A DNA stretch of 52,661 nt from Campylobacterales bacterium. GTDB lineage: Bacteria > Campylobacterota > Campylobacteria > Campylobacterales > Sulfurimonadaceae. The notes beneath the pieces are model-generated. The model saw nothing but the letters and a program-made list of their open reading frames with translations, was not told the DNA's origin and made no database searches. Position numbers and translations under genes: made by a program. This document shows positions 18,348-26,749 of the stretch, in pieces. Where the stretch lies: contig JAPLGP010000059.1 in NCBI GenBank assembly GCA_026390075.1, forward strand, positions 1 to 52,661, in the 5' to 3' direction. The number at the start of each line of letters is the position of its first letter. Position 1 is the stretch's first letter.

Positions 18348-20267
18348 ATGAGTAATGTAATGCGTCAAAAAATGGCAAACACAATTAGGTTCTTAGCAGC
18401 AGATATGGTTCAAGCGGCAAATTCTGGACACCCAGGTGCACCAATGGGTTTGGCAGATATAGCAGTCGTTTTAAGTGAACACTTAAACCATAATCCAAAA
18501 AATCCCTCTTGGCTCAACCGTGACAGATTGGTATTTTCAGGCGGACATGCGACAGGACTTATTTACTCTCTCTACTATCTTTGGGGATATGGACTTGAAA
18601 TCAGTGATTTGAAAAACTTCCGTCAACTAGACTCTAAAACTCCAGGTCATCCAGAGTTTGGTCACACGGCAGGTATCGAGATTACGACTGGACCTTTAGG
18701 TCAAGGTATCGCAAATGCTGTTGGTTTTGCAATGGCTTCAAAATTTGTGGGTGCTCAAGTAAATTCTGAAATGGCAGCGCTTATAGACCATAAAGTGTAC
18801 TGTTTATGTGGCGATGGCGACTTGGAAGAGGGCATAAGCTATGAAGCGTGTTCCATCGCAGGACACAATAAGTTAGACAATTTAATCCTTATTTATGATT
18901 CAAACCGCATTACTATTGAAGGTTCAACAGATTTAAGTATAAGTGAAAATATCCGTGGAAGATTTGAGTCTCAGGGGTGGGATGTATTAGAGTGTGACGG
19001 TCATGATTTTAATGAAATTGACGCATCCATCACAACAGCAAAAGCGAACTCTAAACCAACCCTTATCATTGCAAATACGACTATTGCAAAAGGTGCTGGC
19101 AAATTAGAAGGTTCTCATCATGCACATGGTGCGCCTCTTGGAATGGATACTATTGCAGATGCGAAGACGGCATGTGGATTTGATGCTACAAAAACATTTC
19201 ATGTAGATGAAGATGTGTTAGTGCGTTTTAGATGTGCAATAGAAGAGGGCGATTTTTTAGAGAGAGAGTGGATTCACAGACAAAAAACGCTTCCATTGAT
19301 GGAGCAAAATGAGGCGCTTGATGCACTTCAAAATCCCGATTTTTCTCGTATTGCGTATCCAGTTTTTGATAAAGCAGATGCGACAAGAAACACAAACGGT
19401 AAAATCATGAACGCAATCGCAAAAGCTCTTCCAAGCTTTTTAGGCGGAAGTGCGGATTTGAGTCCATCGAACAAAACTGAGCTTGTCGATATGGGCGTCT
19501 ATCCAAAAGGGAGAAATATTTACTTCGGTATCCGTGAACATGCGATGGCTTCCATCGTAAATGCGATGGCTCTTTATGGTCCGCTTATGCCTTTTAGTGC
19601 GACATTTTTTGTTTTCTCAGATTATCTCAAACCAGCGGCTAGAATTGCAGCTTTGACTGGAATTCAACAGTTTTTCATTTGGACGCATGATAGCATCGGT
19701 GTGGGTGAAGATGGACCAACGCACCAACCAATTGAGCATTTAAGCCAATTCCGTGCATTGCCAAACTTTTATGTATGGAGACCAGCCGATGGTGCAGAAA
19801 ACATTGAAGCTTGGAAAACAGCACTGCAAATGCGTAAATCTCCATCTGCTTTTGTATGTTCAAGACAAAATCTTGCACTGCTTCCACATGCCGTAGTTGG
19901 CGAGGCTAAAAAAGGTGGATATTTACTTTCTCGTGATGAAAATGCAACGATAACGCTCATGGCTTCAGGAAGTGAAGTAGAACTCGCTCTTAAAGTAAAA
20001 GATGCACTGGGCGCAAAAGGAATAAAAGCAAATGTTGTTTCAGTTCCATGTTTTGACCTCTTCATAGAGCAAGAAAAATCGTACATCGATTCTATCATCA
20101 AAAGTGACACGAAAAAAGTAGCAATTGAAGCTGCAAGAGGTTTAGAATGGTACAGATTTGCTGATGAAGTTATCGGTATGGATACTTTTGGCGCATCAGC
20201 ACCAGCAGAAAAACTTTTTGAAAAATTTGGTTTTTCAGTAGAGAGTATTTTAGAAAAGATTCTTTAA
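18348..20267 (+). CDS. tkt: Transketolase
   Basis: Transketolase moves two-carbon units between sugar phosphates with thiamine diphosphate, in the pentose phosphate route and, in autotrophs, in carbon rearrangements. The 639-residue protein has ANSGHPGAPMGLAD near residue 25, the cofactor motif GDGDLEEG near 160, and FGIREHAMASIVNA in the pyrimidine domain. The ATG has an AAGGAAAA ribosome site. Two imperfect copies of the 12-base word lie inside (19168 and 19882), and a perfect inverted pair follows its stop. Confidence 0.96.
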   Translation: MSNVMRQKMANTIRFLAADMVQAANSGHPGAPMGLADIAVVLSEHLNHNPKNPSWLNRDRLVFSGGHATGLIYSLYYLWGYGLEISDLKNFRQLDSKTPGHPEFGHTAGIEITTGPLGQGIANAVGFAMASKFVGAQVNSEMAALIDHKVYCLCGDGDLEEGISYEACSIAGHNKLDNLILIYDSNRITIEGSTDLSISENIRGRFESQGWDVLECDGHDFNEIDASITTAKANSKPTLIIANTTIAKGAGKLEGSHHAHGAPLGMDTIADAKTACGFDATKTFHVDEDVLVRFRCAIEEGDFLEREWIHRQKTLPLMEQNEALDALQNPDFSRIAYPVFDKADATRNTNGKIMNAIAKALPSFLGGSADLSPSNKTELVDMGVYPKGRNIYFGIREHAMASIVNAMALYGPLMPFSATFFVFSDYLKPAARIAALTGIQQFFIWTHDSIGVGEDGPTHQPIEHLSQFRALPNFYVWRPADGAENIEAWKTALQMRKSPSAFVCSRQNLALLPHAVVGEAKKGGYLLSRDENATITLMASGSEVELALKVKDALGAKGIKANVVSVPCFDLFIEQEKSYIDSIIKSDTKKVAIEAARGLEWYRFADEVIGMDTFGASAPAEKLFEKFGFSVESILEKIL

Positions 20268-20275
20268 TATTTTTT

Positions 20276-20303
20276 ATTTCCACATGCCATGGCATGTGGA
20301 AAT
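20276..20303. terminator. Perfect palindrome made of two TTCCACATGCCA words
   Basis: One word at 20278-20289 is joined directly to its complement at 20290-20301, and one A-T and one further T-A pair extend it, giving 28 bases of perfect symmetry. It lies nine bases after the tkt stop and 15 bases before the end of the convergent TonB receptor gene, so it is well placed to end transcription from both sides. It has no classical U tract on either side apart from the T run at 20270-20275. Terminator function is inferred from position and from the analogous paired uptake sequences of Neisseria. Confidence 0.7.
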
Positions 20304-20317
20304 GAGATGTGAAGAGG

Positions 20318-22300
20318 TTAGAATTTGAAGTCAAGATTTGTATAAATATATCTTCCAGGTTCGTTAAGTAACATTCTTGTAGCTCCTGCACTTATAAGGG
20401 TTAAATCTGCATAAGTGTTTGATTGTGCATATGCCTGATCAAACATATTATTTACACCTAAAGTAAAGTCAAAGTTTTTACTCACTGCATGTTTTACTTT
20501 CATGTTTAAAATCCCCCATGCACCAAGTTCTCGTTCTCCGTTAATGAAATCGTATGCACTCCATTTGTCAGAGAATTGTGTTTCAATAGAAGCAAATGAA
20601 TTTCCAGCATACTCATATGAAGCACCCAAATTTCCTCTGAGTGGTGCGATATCTGCTAAATTTTTATCAGTTTGTCCCACTAGAGCTTTGTCTTTTTGAC
20701 CTTTTTTATATGAGAGACCAGCATTAAAAGTAAGAGCATCCGTTGCATAAAGAGAAGCACTGAGCTCTGAACCGTATATTGTTGCATCAATGTTTGTAAA
20801 ATTGTTCATTAGAAGATCTTTATTGTAGTAAATATAATCTTTTAATTTAGAGTAAAAAGCTTTGATTTTAAACTTCATTAAATTGTTGTGAAGCTCATAC
20901 CCTAAATCTACTTCTTGGTTTGTTGTCTTATTTAAGTTAGGAGTACCTGTTAAAGCAGTTCCTGCACTATTGAGTATATATAATTCTCTAGCATCTGGAA
21001 CACGAGATGCCTGACCAATGCCAAAAAATAGTTTATTCACTTTGTCTAGGTTGTATGCAGTTAAAATGTTTGCATTGAGAGCGTTGTAATCATTTGATTG
21101 TTTTGTTGTATCATCAGGTGTGATATTTGTAGAATCATATCTTGTTCCAAGCGTTAAATCTATGTTGCCATAGGCTTTATCAACTTTTGCAAACAGAGCT
21201 TTGTTGTTTGTTTTAGTATGTGTCAGCATAGTAGAAGATGGACCGACCATCCCAGTTGCTACAGTTGTGTTGAACTTTTCACCCTCCCAAGTTCTTTTAT
21301 TTCCATCAAGACCAACTAAGAGTTTGTATGAGTTTATATCAAAATCATTTTTAAGTTTTACACCCTGCATCGTTGTTTTAAGCTGGGCAGTCATGTACAT
21401 CATAGCACCAGAATTTCTGTACTTTGTGTCCATGGGATGGTCAACATCTGAGTAGTAATACTGTAAATTTGCATTTTTATAGATGTCAGTTATATTTTTT
21501 ACATCATAAGCTACGCTGTAAATATTTGAGTAATCATAAGCAGCGTCCATACTTGAGTTTGGATATAAAACATTGTCACTTCTGTTTTTTGTAACACCCA
21601 GTTGAAGTTCTTGGTTGTCCGTAACAGTTACAAATGCTTTAGCCATCAAGCTTTTCTTTTTATATCCTGCGGCATCTTCATATTTTGTTTGATATTGATT
21701 CGCTGTTGGTGCATTCTTTTTAACCTGCTGAGATAGGGTATCTCCATTTCCATCTACATATTGACCGCTCGATTCGCTCGAACCGCTCACTAAAACTCTT
21801 ACAAGATCATTTCCACCACTTAGAGTTGCACCAACTTTTGTATAATCAAAGCTTCCATAACCAAAGTTTACTTCACCATGTAAATCTTTTGTAGGTTTTT
21901 TAGTTTTAATTTTTACTCCGCCACTCATTGTTCCGAAATTCTCTACATCATAAGGACCTTCGATTACTTCTATTTCATCAATTTGGCTAGCTAAGATGTG
22001 AGAAACTGGCGGATCCATTCTGTTTGGACATGCACCGCAAACTTTTGTTCCATCAACAGTTATCGAGATATTATCTCTTTTTTGTCCGCGGATTAAGATA
22101 TCGTTAGCAATACCGCTACGACGGCTCATGTCGATACTAGGAACACTAGAACTAAGTGCCTGAGCCAAGTCTGCTGAAGTTTTTGCATTTTGGCTCACTT
22201 CTGTGATTACGGTGGATTCTACACCGATAGGAGCGAGAACAACATCCGCTGCATATATGGATGCTACGGCTATCAATGAGAGAGGAATTATTTTTTTCAT
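20318..22300 (-). CDS. TonB-dependent receptor, OprC/NosA-like (copper?)
   Basis: The 660-residue outer-membrane receptor starts with a signal peptide (MKKIIPLSLIAVASIYA), followed by a plug domain and a 22-strand barrel ending NLDFKF. The plug contains CGAC at 88-91 and NRMDPP at 93-98; the NosA/OprC copper receptors have a similar GRMDPP segment after paired small residues, so copper or a copper complex is a reasonable guess. Haem or siderophore uptake is not excluded. No exbB, exbD or tonB gene is nearby. The gene converges on tkt, with the paired 12-base words between them. Confidence 0.8.
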   Translation of the reverse strand: MKKIIPLSLIAVASIYAADVVLAPIGVESTVITEVSQNAKTSADLAQALSSSVPSIDMSRRSGIANDILIRGQKRDNISITVDGTKVCGACPNRMDPPVSHILASQIDEIEVIEGPYDVENFGTMSGGVKIKTKKPTKDLHGEVNFGYGSFDYTKVGATLSGGNDLVRVLVSGSSESSGQYVDGNGDTLSQQVKKNAPTANQYQTKYEDAAGYKKKSLMAKAFVTVTDNQELQLGVTKNRSDNVLYPNSSMDAAYDYSNIYSVAYDVKNITDIYKNANLQYYYSDVDHPMDTKYRNSGAMMYMTAQLKTTMQGVKLKNDFDINSYKLLVGLDGNKRTWEGEKFNTTVATGMVGPSSTMLTHTKTNNKALFAKVDKAYGNIDLTLGTRYDSTNITPDDTTKQSNDYNALNANILTAYNLDKVNKLFFGIGQASRVPDARELYILNSAGTALTGTPNLNKTTNQEVDLGYELHNNLMKFKIKAFYSKLKDYIYYNKDLLMNNFTNIDATIYGSELSASLYATDALTFNAGLSYKKGQKDKALVGQTDKNLADIAPLRGNLGASYEYAGNSFASIETQFSDKWSAYDFINGERELGAWGILNMKVKHAVSKNFDFTLGVNNMFDQAYAQSNTYADLTLISAGATRMLLNEPGRYIYTNLDFKF

Positions 22301-22393
22301 TTCTTTCCTTATTTGTGATTATTTTAGAGCATTATAGGAAATGAGTGTTACAAAAGTGTTAATAGAGACAAAAAAATCTGCTAAAATTCTGCA

Positions 22394-22531
22394 ATGAGTA
22401 AAATGCAAATAATAAAAAGATTGGTTTTGGTTGTATTAGGTTTTGGTTTATCCGCGTATTTGATGTACAGCGGAGTGGCTATTTTGAGTCAGGAAGATGG
22501 GAATGTTACGGTGGTAAAAGAGATTAAATAA
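22394..22531 (+). CDS. Small membrane protein, 45 residues
   Basis: A short frame from ATG 22394 encodes a basic N-terminus, one membrane helix (LVLVVLGFGLSAYLMYSGVAI) and an acidic-to-basic tail. It is divergent from the TonB receptor and its last eight bases overlap the end of the agmatine deiminase gene on the other strand. No strong ribosome site is visible, and an in-frame ATG at 22403 is an alternative. Function unknown. Confidence 0.45.
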   Translation: MSKMQIIKRLVLVVLGFGLSAYLMYSGVAILSQEDGNVTVVKEIK

Positions 22532-23522
22532 TCTCCACACCCTTCGCAAAATTCATAGTAACGCAGTGAAGTGAGCCGTGTTGGCGGACTAAAACAGAAC
22601 AATTCACGCCAACAATTTCTCTGCCCTCAAAAGTTTTTCTAAAAATATCTAAGGCTTCTTCGTCTTGAGAAACTCCATAAGTCGGGACAATCACTGCACC
22701 GTTTACGATAAGAAAGTTCGCATAAGTCGCTGGAAGTCGTTCATCATCATAAATCATTGCATCGGTCATTGGCAGGGCTACAAGTTTGAAACCGTGTGAT
22801 ATTTTTAGCTCTTGAAGCTCCTCTTCCATGAGTTTTAACTCTTTGTAATGCTCATCATTCGTATCTTCGCACTTCACATACATGATAGTTTTTTCATCAC
22901 AAAATCTTGCGAGTGTATCGATGTGTGAATCGGTGTCATCCCCCGCCAAATAGCCGTGATTTAAGTATAAAATTTCAGTTGCACCCAGATAAGTGGAGAG
23001 TTTTTGCGTGATTTGAATAGAGTCAAGCGTATGATTTCTATTTTTATTTAAAACGCATTCAGAAGTTGTGAGAACTACTCCCGCACCGTTGCTCTCAACG
23101 CCTCCTCCTTCTAAAATAAAGTCATAACTTTCCATCTTTTTTGAGTAGTGATTTGCGATGGCTTTGCTCATTTCATTGTCTAAATGTGCATCAAATTTTC
23201 CGCCCCAGCCAGTAAAAACAAAGTCAAGAAGTTTTACTTCGCCATCCTCTTCAACACATAAAACAGAGCTGTCTCGCGCCCAAGTATCGTTTGTTTGGTA
23301 CGCAACAAAGTATAAATTTTCGTTGCTTTCAAAACGGCTTTTTACACTTGCCACATCATCACAAACCACTAAACACTTCTGATATTTGATAATTGCCTCT
23401 ATAATATTTACGAAATTTTCCTGTGCCTCATCCAAATATTCCACCCAATCACTCTTGGCATGTGGAAAGATAATTTGTGTAAAACTTTGCTCCTCAAACT
23501 CTGCTATAAATCGTCTTTTCAT
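22524..23522 (-). CDS. Agmatine deiminase / peptidyl-arginine deiminase family
   Basis: The family hydrolyses agmatine to N-carbamoylputrescine and ammonia in polyamine synthesis. The 332-residue protein has the family motifs WARDSS, EGGGVESNG, HIDTLARF and, near the end, GSLHCVTMN with the catalytic cysteine at residue 320. I set the start at ATG 23522, which overlaps the stop of the toxin gene in an ATGA and lines up with MKRRFIAEFEEQ; a start 15 bases further upstream would lie inside the toxin gene. The N-terminal FPHAKSDW is encoded by a perfect copy of the 12-base word. Confidence 0.88.
   Translation of the reverse strand: MKRRFIAEFEEQSFTQIIFPHAKSDWVEYLDEAQENFVNIIEAIIKYQKCLVVCDDVASVKSRFESNENLYFVAYQTNDTWARDSSVLCVEEDGEVKLLDFVFTGWGGKFDAHLDNEMSKAIANHYSKKMESYDFILEGGGVESNGAGVVLTTSECVLNKNRNHTLDSIQITQKLSTYLGATEILYLNHGYLAGDDTDSHIDTLARFCDEKTIMYVKCEDTNDEHYKELKLMEEELQELKISHGFKLVALPMTDAMIYDDERLPATYANFLIVNGAVIVPTYGVSQDEEALDIFRKTFEGREIVGVNCSVLVRQHGSLHCVTMNFAKGVEII
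23456..23467 (-). repeat. TTCCACATGCCA word, perfect copy
   Basis: Inside the agmatine deiminase gene, in the sense direction of that gene, where it encodes FPHA. Confidence 0.9.
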
Positions 23523-23779
23523 TCGTAATGCTCCCACATTCTGTAAATTTTTATCATTTTTTCATCTTCAAATATTTCATAAACTAATCTGTGTTGTTTG
23601 TTAATTCTACGACTCACTAAACCACTCATATCGCCCTTGAGGTACTCATATTCTGGTGGATATTGAAGCGGATTATTTTGAATAATTTCAAGAAGTTTCA
23701 TAATTTTGGGTTTCAGTTCACTCGAAGAGAGCTTTTTAGCATCTTTTTGAGCTTGAGACATAAAGAGTAATTGATACAT
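23519..23779 (-). CDS. YoeB/RelE-type mRNA interferase toxin
   Basis: The 86-residue protein ends RRINKQHRLVYEIFEDEKMIKIYRMWEHYE-like, with the basic patch and terminal WxHY of YoeB toxins, which cut mRNA on the ribosome. The start ATG 23779 overlaps the antitoxin stop as TAATG; an upstream GTG at 23785 is less likely. The stop overlaps the agmatine deiminase ATG. Toxin is the second gene, after its antitoxin, in the normal order. Confidence 0.88.
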   Translation of the reverse strand: MYQLLFMSQAQKDAKKLSSSELKPKIMKLLEIIQNNPLQYPPEYEYLKGDMSGLVSRRINKQHRLVYEIFEDEKMIKIYRMWEHYE

Positions 23780-23997
23780 TACCACTCTAGTTTATCGAGT
23801 GTCACACCGTTTTGCAGAGGTTCAGCTCTAGCTTCTTGTATGCTTTTTACAACGCCATCTATGCTTCTTAAATACTCATCATCACTTATGAATTTTGATT
23901 GGTCTAAAATTTTGACTTCATTTTTTGAGAAATGGCTCAGTAGCCAAACAAACTTATCATAAGTACTATCTTCTACCTGTAAAGTGACTGTTTGCAT
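23779..23997 (-). CDS. Antitoxin of the YoeB-type pair
   Basis: The 72-residue acidic protein begins MQTVTLQVEDSTYDKFVWLL and ends DKLEW. It lacks an obvious Phd/YefM fold; its N-terminal strand and helix suggest a ribbon-helix-helix or related DNA-binding form. I chose ATG 23997 because an AAGGA site lies at the right distance and longer readings start inside the upstream gene. Its role is taken from position directly before, and overlapping, the toxin gene. Confidence 0.75.
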   Translation of the reverse strand: MQTVTLQVEDSTYDKFVWLLSHFSKNEVKILDQSKFISDDEYLRSIDGVVKSIQEARAEPLQNGVTLDKLEW

Positions 23998-24019
23998 TAC
24001 AAATCCTTTTTTTATTTTT

Positions 24020-24976
24020 TTATTCTTGTTCATAAGGAATATTTTTACCTTTGCAATATTGAATAATCTCTTCCTCTTTTTCGTAAACTGAATCACACTT
24101 CCCACCTAATTCATTGAGAGAATTATTTAAATGTCTATCTTCTGCGTTTAGTATTTTCTCAATCTGTTCGATAAAATCTTTGTATTTTGTATTGATGTGA
24201 CAAAGTTTATCTATAGTTTGATAATCCAAATCTCTATAAGAAGATGAAAAAAGAACTTCGCTTTCAAATGGATTAGCATGTAATTTTATTACACCTATTC
24301 CAAATGCTTTATTAAGTCGTTCGATTTCTTCTTTGAGGCGATCATCTATTTCGAAGGCTACTAAGTACCCTCTATTAGCCCAACTTGAATTGGATACTGC
24401 TTGAAAATAACATTTTTTTAGTTCAGTATCAGAGTTTATTTCTTTTTTGAGTTCATATGAAATAATTTCGCAAGAGTCTTTTTTTTCAAGAGTTTTTAGA
24501 AGCTTGACACTTATATCGCTTTTTAGCTTTACAAATTTTACTCCAATAATATCAGGATGAGCCCATTTTTGAGTATCATCTTTACTATTTTTGGATTCTT
24601 CATGGAGAATTGTTTTTGCAAAAATGCTTTTACTTTTGAGATAGCTTACAAACAATGGATGTAAATCTCGTTCTGAAAAATTTATATTATTATTTATGTT
24701 AACTTCCATTTTCTCTTCTGTAGCAACTTCGATGATGTTGTTAAGAGTTTCATTTTTTGTTAAATAGTAATAATATGAGCGACCTTTTTTAGTTCTTCCA
24801 ACTCGTGTGTCATTTTTTCTGATAAAATCACCAAGAAGTGCTGATACAGTTGCATCAGGCGTTAATCCATCAAAAGCATATATATTATTTTCCAAAATAT
24901 ATTTTGTAATGTCTTGTGAAATGGATGGTTTACCTATTTCTTCAAGCGTTTTTAAGAGTGCGTCTTTAACCGTCAT
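24020..24976 (-). CDS. HrgA-like protein (HARE-HTH plus nuclease-like domain)
   Basis: The 318-residue protein starts with a winged-helix HARE-HTH domain (residues about 1-75; MTVKDALLKTLEEIGKPSIS, VGRTKKGRSYYYYL). The second half has an endonuclease-like pattern (HPDIIGVKF, ISYELKKEI) similar to COG2958/HrgA of Helicobacter pylori, where hrgA can replace a restriction gene. A DNA-binding or restriction-related role is plausible. The gene lies 22 bases before the antitoxin, so the two could be cotranscribed. No methylase gene is beside it. Confidence 0.7.
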   Translation of the reverse strand: MTVKDALLKTLEEIGKPSISQDITKYILENNIYAFDGLTPDATVSALLGDFIRKNDTRVGRTKKGRSYYYYLTKNETLNNIIEVATEEKMEVNINNNINFSERDLHPLFVSYLKSKSIFAKTILHEESKNSKDDTQKWAHPDIIGVKFVKLKSDISVKLLKTLEKKDSCEIISYELKKEINSDTELKKCYFQAVSNSSWANRGYLVAFEIDDRLKEEIERLNKAFGIGVIKLHANPFESEVLFSSSYRDLDYQTIDKLCHINTKYKDFIEQIEKILNAEDRHLNNSLNELGGKCDSVYEKEEEIIQYCKGKNIPYEQE

Positions 24977-25016
24977 TGAATGTTTCCCACTATTTTATTT
25001 ATAGAATTGTCGATTG

Positions 25017-25043
25017 AAATCATAAGTGTAGTAGTTATGATTT
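25017..25043. promoter_or_regulatory. Inverted repeat between hrgA and alr, candidate operator
   Basis: AAATCATAA at 25017-25025 is repeated in reverse complement at 25035-25043 with a nine-base spacer, and a second small repeat ATGAT/ATCAT follows at 25056-25070. The pair sits between two divergent genes, as expected of a repressor site. Confidence 0.4.
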
Positions 25044-25102
25044 GTAGTTTTCTAAATGATAATGTATCATAAAAGTCAGATAAATCAATATTAATCTTTT
25101 GG

Positions 25103-25108
25103 TATAAT
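25103..25108 (+). promoter_or_regulatory. -10 box six bases before the alr start
   Basis: TATAAT at 25103-25108 ends six bases before the ATG at 25115. Transcription would begin at or next to the A of the ATG, so the mRNA is probably leaderless. No ribosome site is seen. Confidence 0.6.
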
Positions 25109-25114
25109 TCGCAC

Positions 25115-26131
25115 ATGGCTAAAATAACTTTAAATAAAAATAATTTTTTTAATAATCTCGACATTATCGCTAAAGCTACCAAAAGTGTAGATAAAATTGC
25201 GGTGGTTCTTAAAGATAATGCGTATGGACATGGTTTGGTGCTTATGGCAACTATGGCAAAAGAGTATGGCGTGAAAAGGGCGGTTGTGCAGACTGAGGAT
25301 GAAGCGAAAGAAATCGAAGATTTTTTTGATTATATTTTGGCTCTCAATGCAATTCCACATGCCAAGAGCGATACAATTCGTTATACGATAAACGATTTAA
25401 ATTCAATAGTAAAATTTCCACATGCCACAAAAGTGGAACTCAAAGTGGATACGGGAATGCACCGCAATGGTGTTGCGATGGATGAACTTGAAAAAGCGTT
25501 TGTTAAGATAAAAGAGCAGGGGCTTATTTTGGAGGGAGTTTTTACGCATCATAGAAGTGCGGATGAACTCAGCAGTGAGTGGTTTTGGCAAAAAGAGAAC
25601 TTCAAAAAAGTCAAAGAAAAAGCGAAAATCTTGGCATGTGGATTTGGTTTTGGTGAACTACGATTTCATTCTTCAAACTCTGCTTCACTCTTTCGGCATG
25701 TGGAATTTGATGAAGATATGGCAAGAGTCGGGATTGCGGTGTATGGATGTATGGATCTTCCTCTTAGCATAAGTGTAGATGGCTTTAAGCCTGTTTTATC
25801 TCTTTATGCCAATAAAATATCTTCACGAGAACTCCAAAAAGGGGAGAAAGTAGGCTACGGCGGAACATACACGGCGGAGGAAAATTGTGTTGTGAGCAAC
25901 TACAACTTTGGGTATGGCGATGGATTTTTGAGAGGAAGCTCGAACAACTACATAACTCCACATGCCAAGAAATTAGTTGGTCGTATCTCGATGGACAATA
26001 GCTCCTTTTTGTCGGATGAAGAGGAAATTTTGATTTTTGATGATGCCCGTGAAATGGCAAAATCTGCAAAAACGATTAGTTACGAAGTTTTGACTTCTCT
26101 CAAACCTACAATCAAAAGAGAAATAGTTTAA
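25115..26131 (+). CDS. alr: Alanine racemase
   Basis: Alr makes D-alanine for peptidoglycan with pyridoxal phosphate. The cofactor lysine is K33 in VVLKDNAYGHG, and the second-subunit tyrosine lies in KVGYGGTY. At 338 residues it is slightly short for the family. Five copies of the 12-base word occur in this single gene, two perfect. The translated word gives PHAK, PHAT and similar peptides at variable positions. The gene converges with and overlaps by four bases the end of the lipoprotein gene. Confidence 0.95.
   Translation: MAKITLNKNNFFNNLDIIAKATKSVDKIAVVLKDNAYGHGLVLMATMAKEYGVKRAVVQTEDEAKEIEDFFDYILALNAIPHAKSDTIRYTINDLNSIVKFPHATKVELKVDTGMHRNGVAMDELEKAFVKIKEQGLILEGVFTHHRSADELSSEWFWQKENFKKVKEKAKILACGFGFGELRFHSSNSASLFRHVEFDEDMARVGIAVYGCMDLPLSISVDGFKPVLSLYANKISSRELQKGEKVGYGGTYTAEENCVVSNYNFGYGDGFLRGSSNNYITPHAKKLVGRISMDNSSFLSDEEEILIFDDAREMAKSAKTISYEVLTSLKPTIKREIV
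25353..25364 (+). repeat. TTCCACATGCCA word, perfect copy (alr, first of five)
   Basis: Encodes IPHAK in alr. Other copies in the gene: 25416 (perfect), 25632, 25694 and 25956 (one mismatch each). Confidence 0.9.
25416..25427 (+). repeat. TTCCACATGCCA word, perfect copy (alr, second of five)
   Basis: Encodes FPHAT in alr, 63 bases after the previous copy. Confidence 0.9.
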
Positions 26132-26748
26132 GGAATTACTCTTCTAGTTTGCAGATATTTACTCTTCCAATAAGGGTCATTCAGCTGCGAAATTTTTACA
26201 CCTTCTGTTGTAGAGGCATGTAAAAACTTCTCTTTGTCTATCATAATCCCAGAATGTCTTGTTTTAGAATCTACTTTAAAGAAGACTAAATCGCCCTCTT
26301 TGCAAGAATTTCTTGGTACTTCATAGCCTATTTGCGCTTGTTCTACTGAAGTTCTAGGTATCTTAATCCCAAAAGCATCTTGATACACCTGTTGAACAAG
26401 AGACGAGCAATCTGTTCCTTGAAGCGTTTGCCCTCCATATTTGTAAGGAGTTTCACACCATTTGTCGTACTCTTTATGTAGAGCTTTTGAAACCCATGTA
26501 TTCTCTTTTTTGGGTTCATAAACAGCTTCTGGTGCAGTTGTTACAGTTTTACTAGAACACCCAGCAAAAATAAAAAGAGCGAGAAAGAAAAAGAGTAGAG
26601 TTTTTGTAAAACTCAGATTGCTTCGTCGTTCCTCCTCGCAATGACAGTCATTGTTTCGTTGTTGCTCCTCGCAATGACGGTCATTGCGAGCAAAGCGAAG
26701 CAATCTAAAAAAAAAGTTTTGCAAGAAGTCTAGTATATTTTTTAGCAT
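26128..26748 (-). CDS. NlpC/P60 lipoprotein with a repeat-encoded N-terminus
   Basis: The C-terminal domain is an NlpC/P60 cell-wall peptidase with catalytic C114 (GTDCSSLV), H165 (RHSGIMI) and H177 (FLHAST). A lipobox FAGC is at 61-64 after a hydrophobic stretch. Unusually, residues 15-45 are encoded by a dispersed DNA repeat (RLLRFARNDRHCEE and similar), giving a 46-residue head before the signal peptide, and no other ATG lies nearer the lipobox. The ATG at 26748 is one base after the upstream stop. Either the head is tolerated or export is damaged. Confidence 0.8.
   Translation of the reverse strand: MLKNILDFLQNFFFRLLRFARNDRHCEEQQRNNDCHCEEERRSNLSFTKTLLFFFLALFIFAGCSSKTVTTAPEAVYEPKKENTWVSKALHKEYDKWCETPYKYGGQTLQGTDCSSLVQQVYQDAFGIKIPRTSVEQAQIGYEVPRNSCKEGDLVFFKVDSKTRHSGIMIDKEKFLHASTTEGVKISQLNDPYWKSKYLQTRRVIP
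26615..26706. repeat. Dispersed GATTGCTTCG...CGAAGCAATC repeat, copy A
   Basis: Starts AGATTGCTTCG and ends CGAAGCAATCT, with internal tracts CTCGCAATGAC repeated. It lies entirely inside the lipoprotein gene and stays in frame. This type of palindromic repeat is seen in many bacterial genomes, where it can be translated as ARNDCHCEERS-like peptides. Confidence 0.8.
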
Positions 26749-26749
26749 T

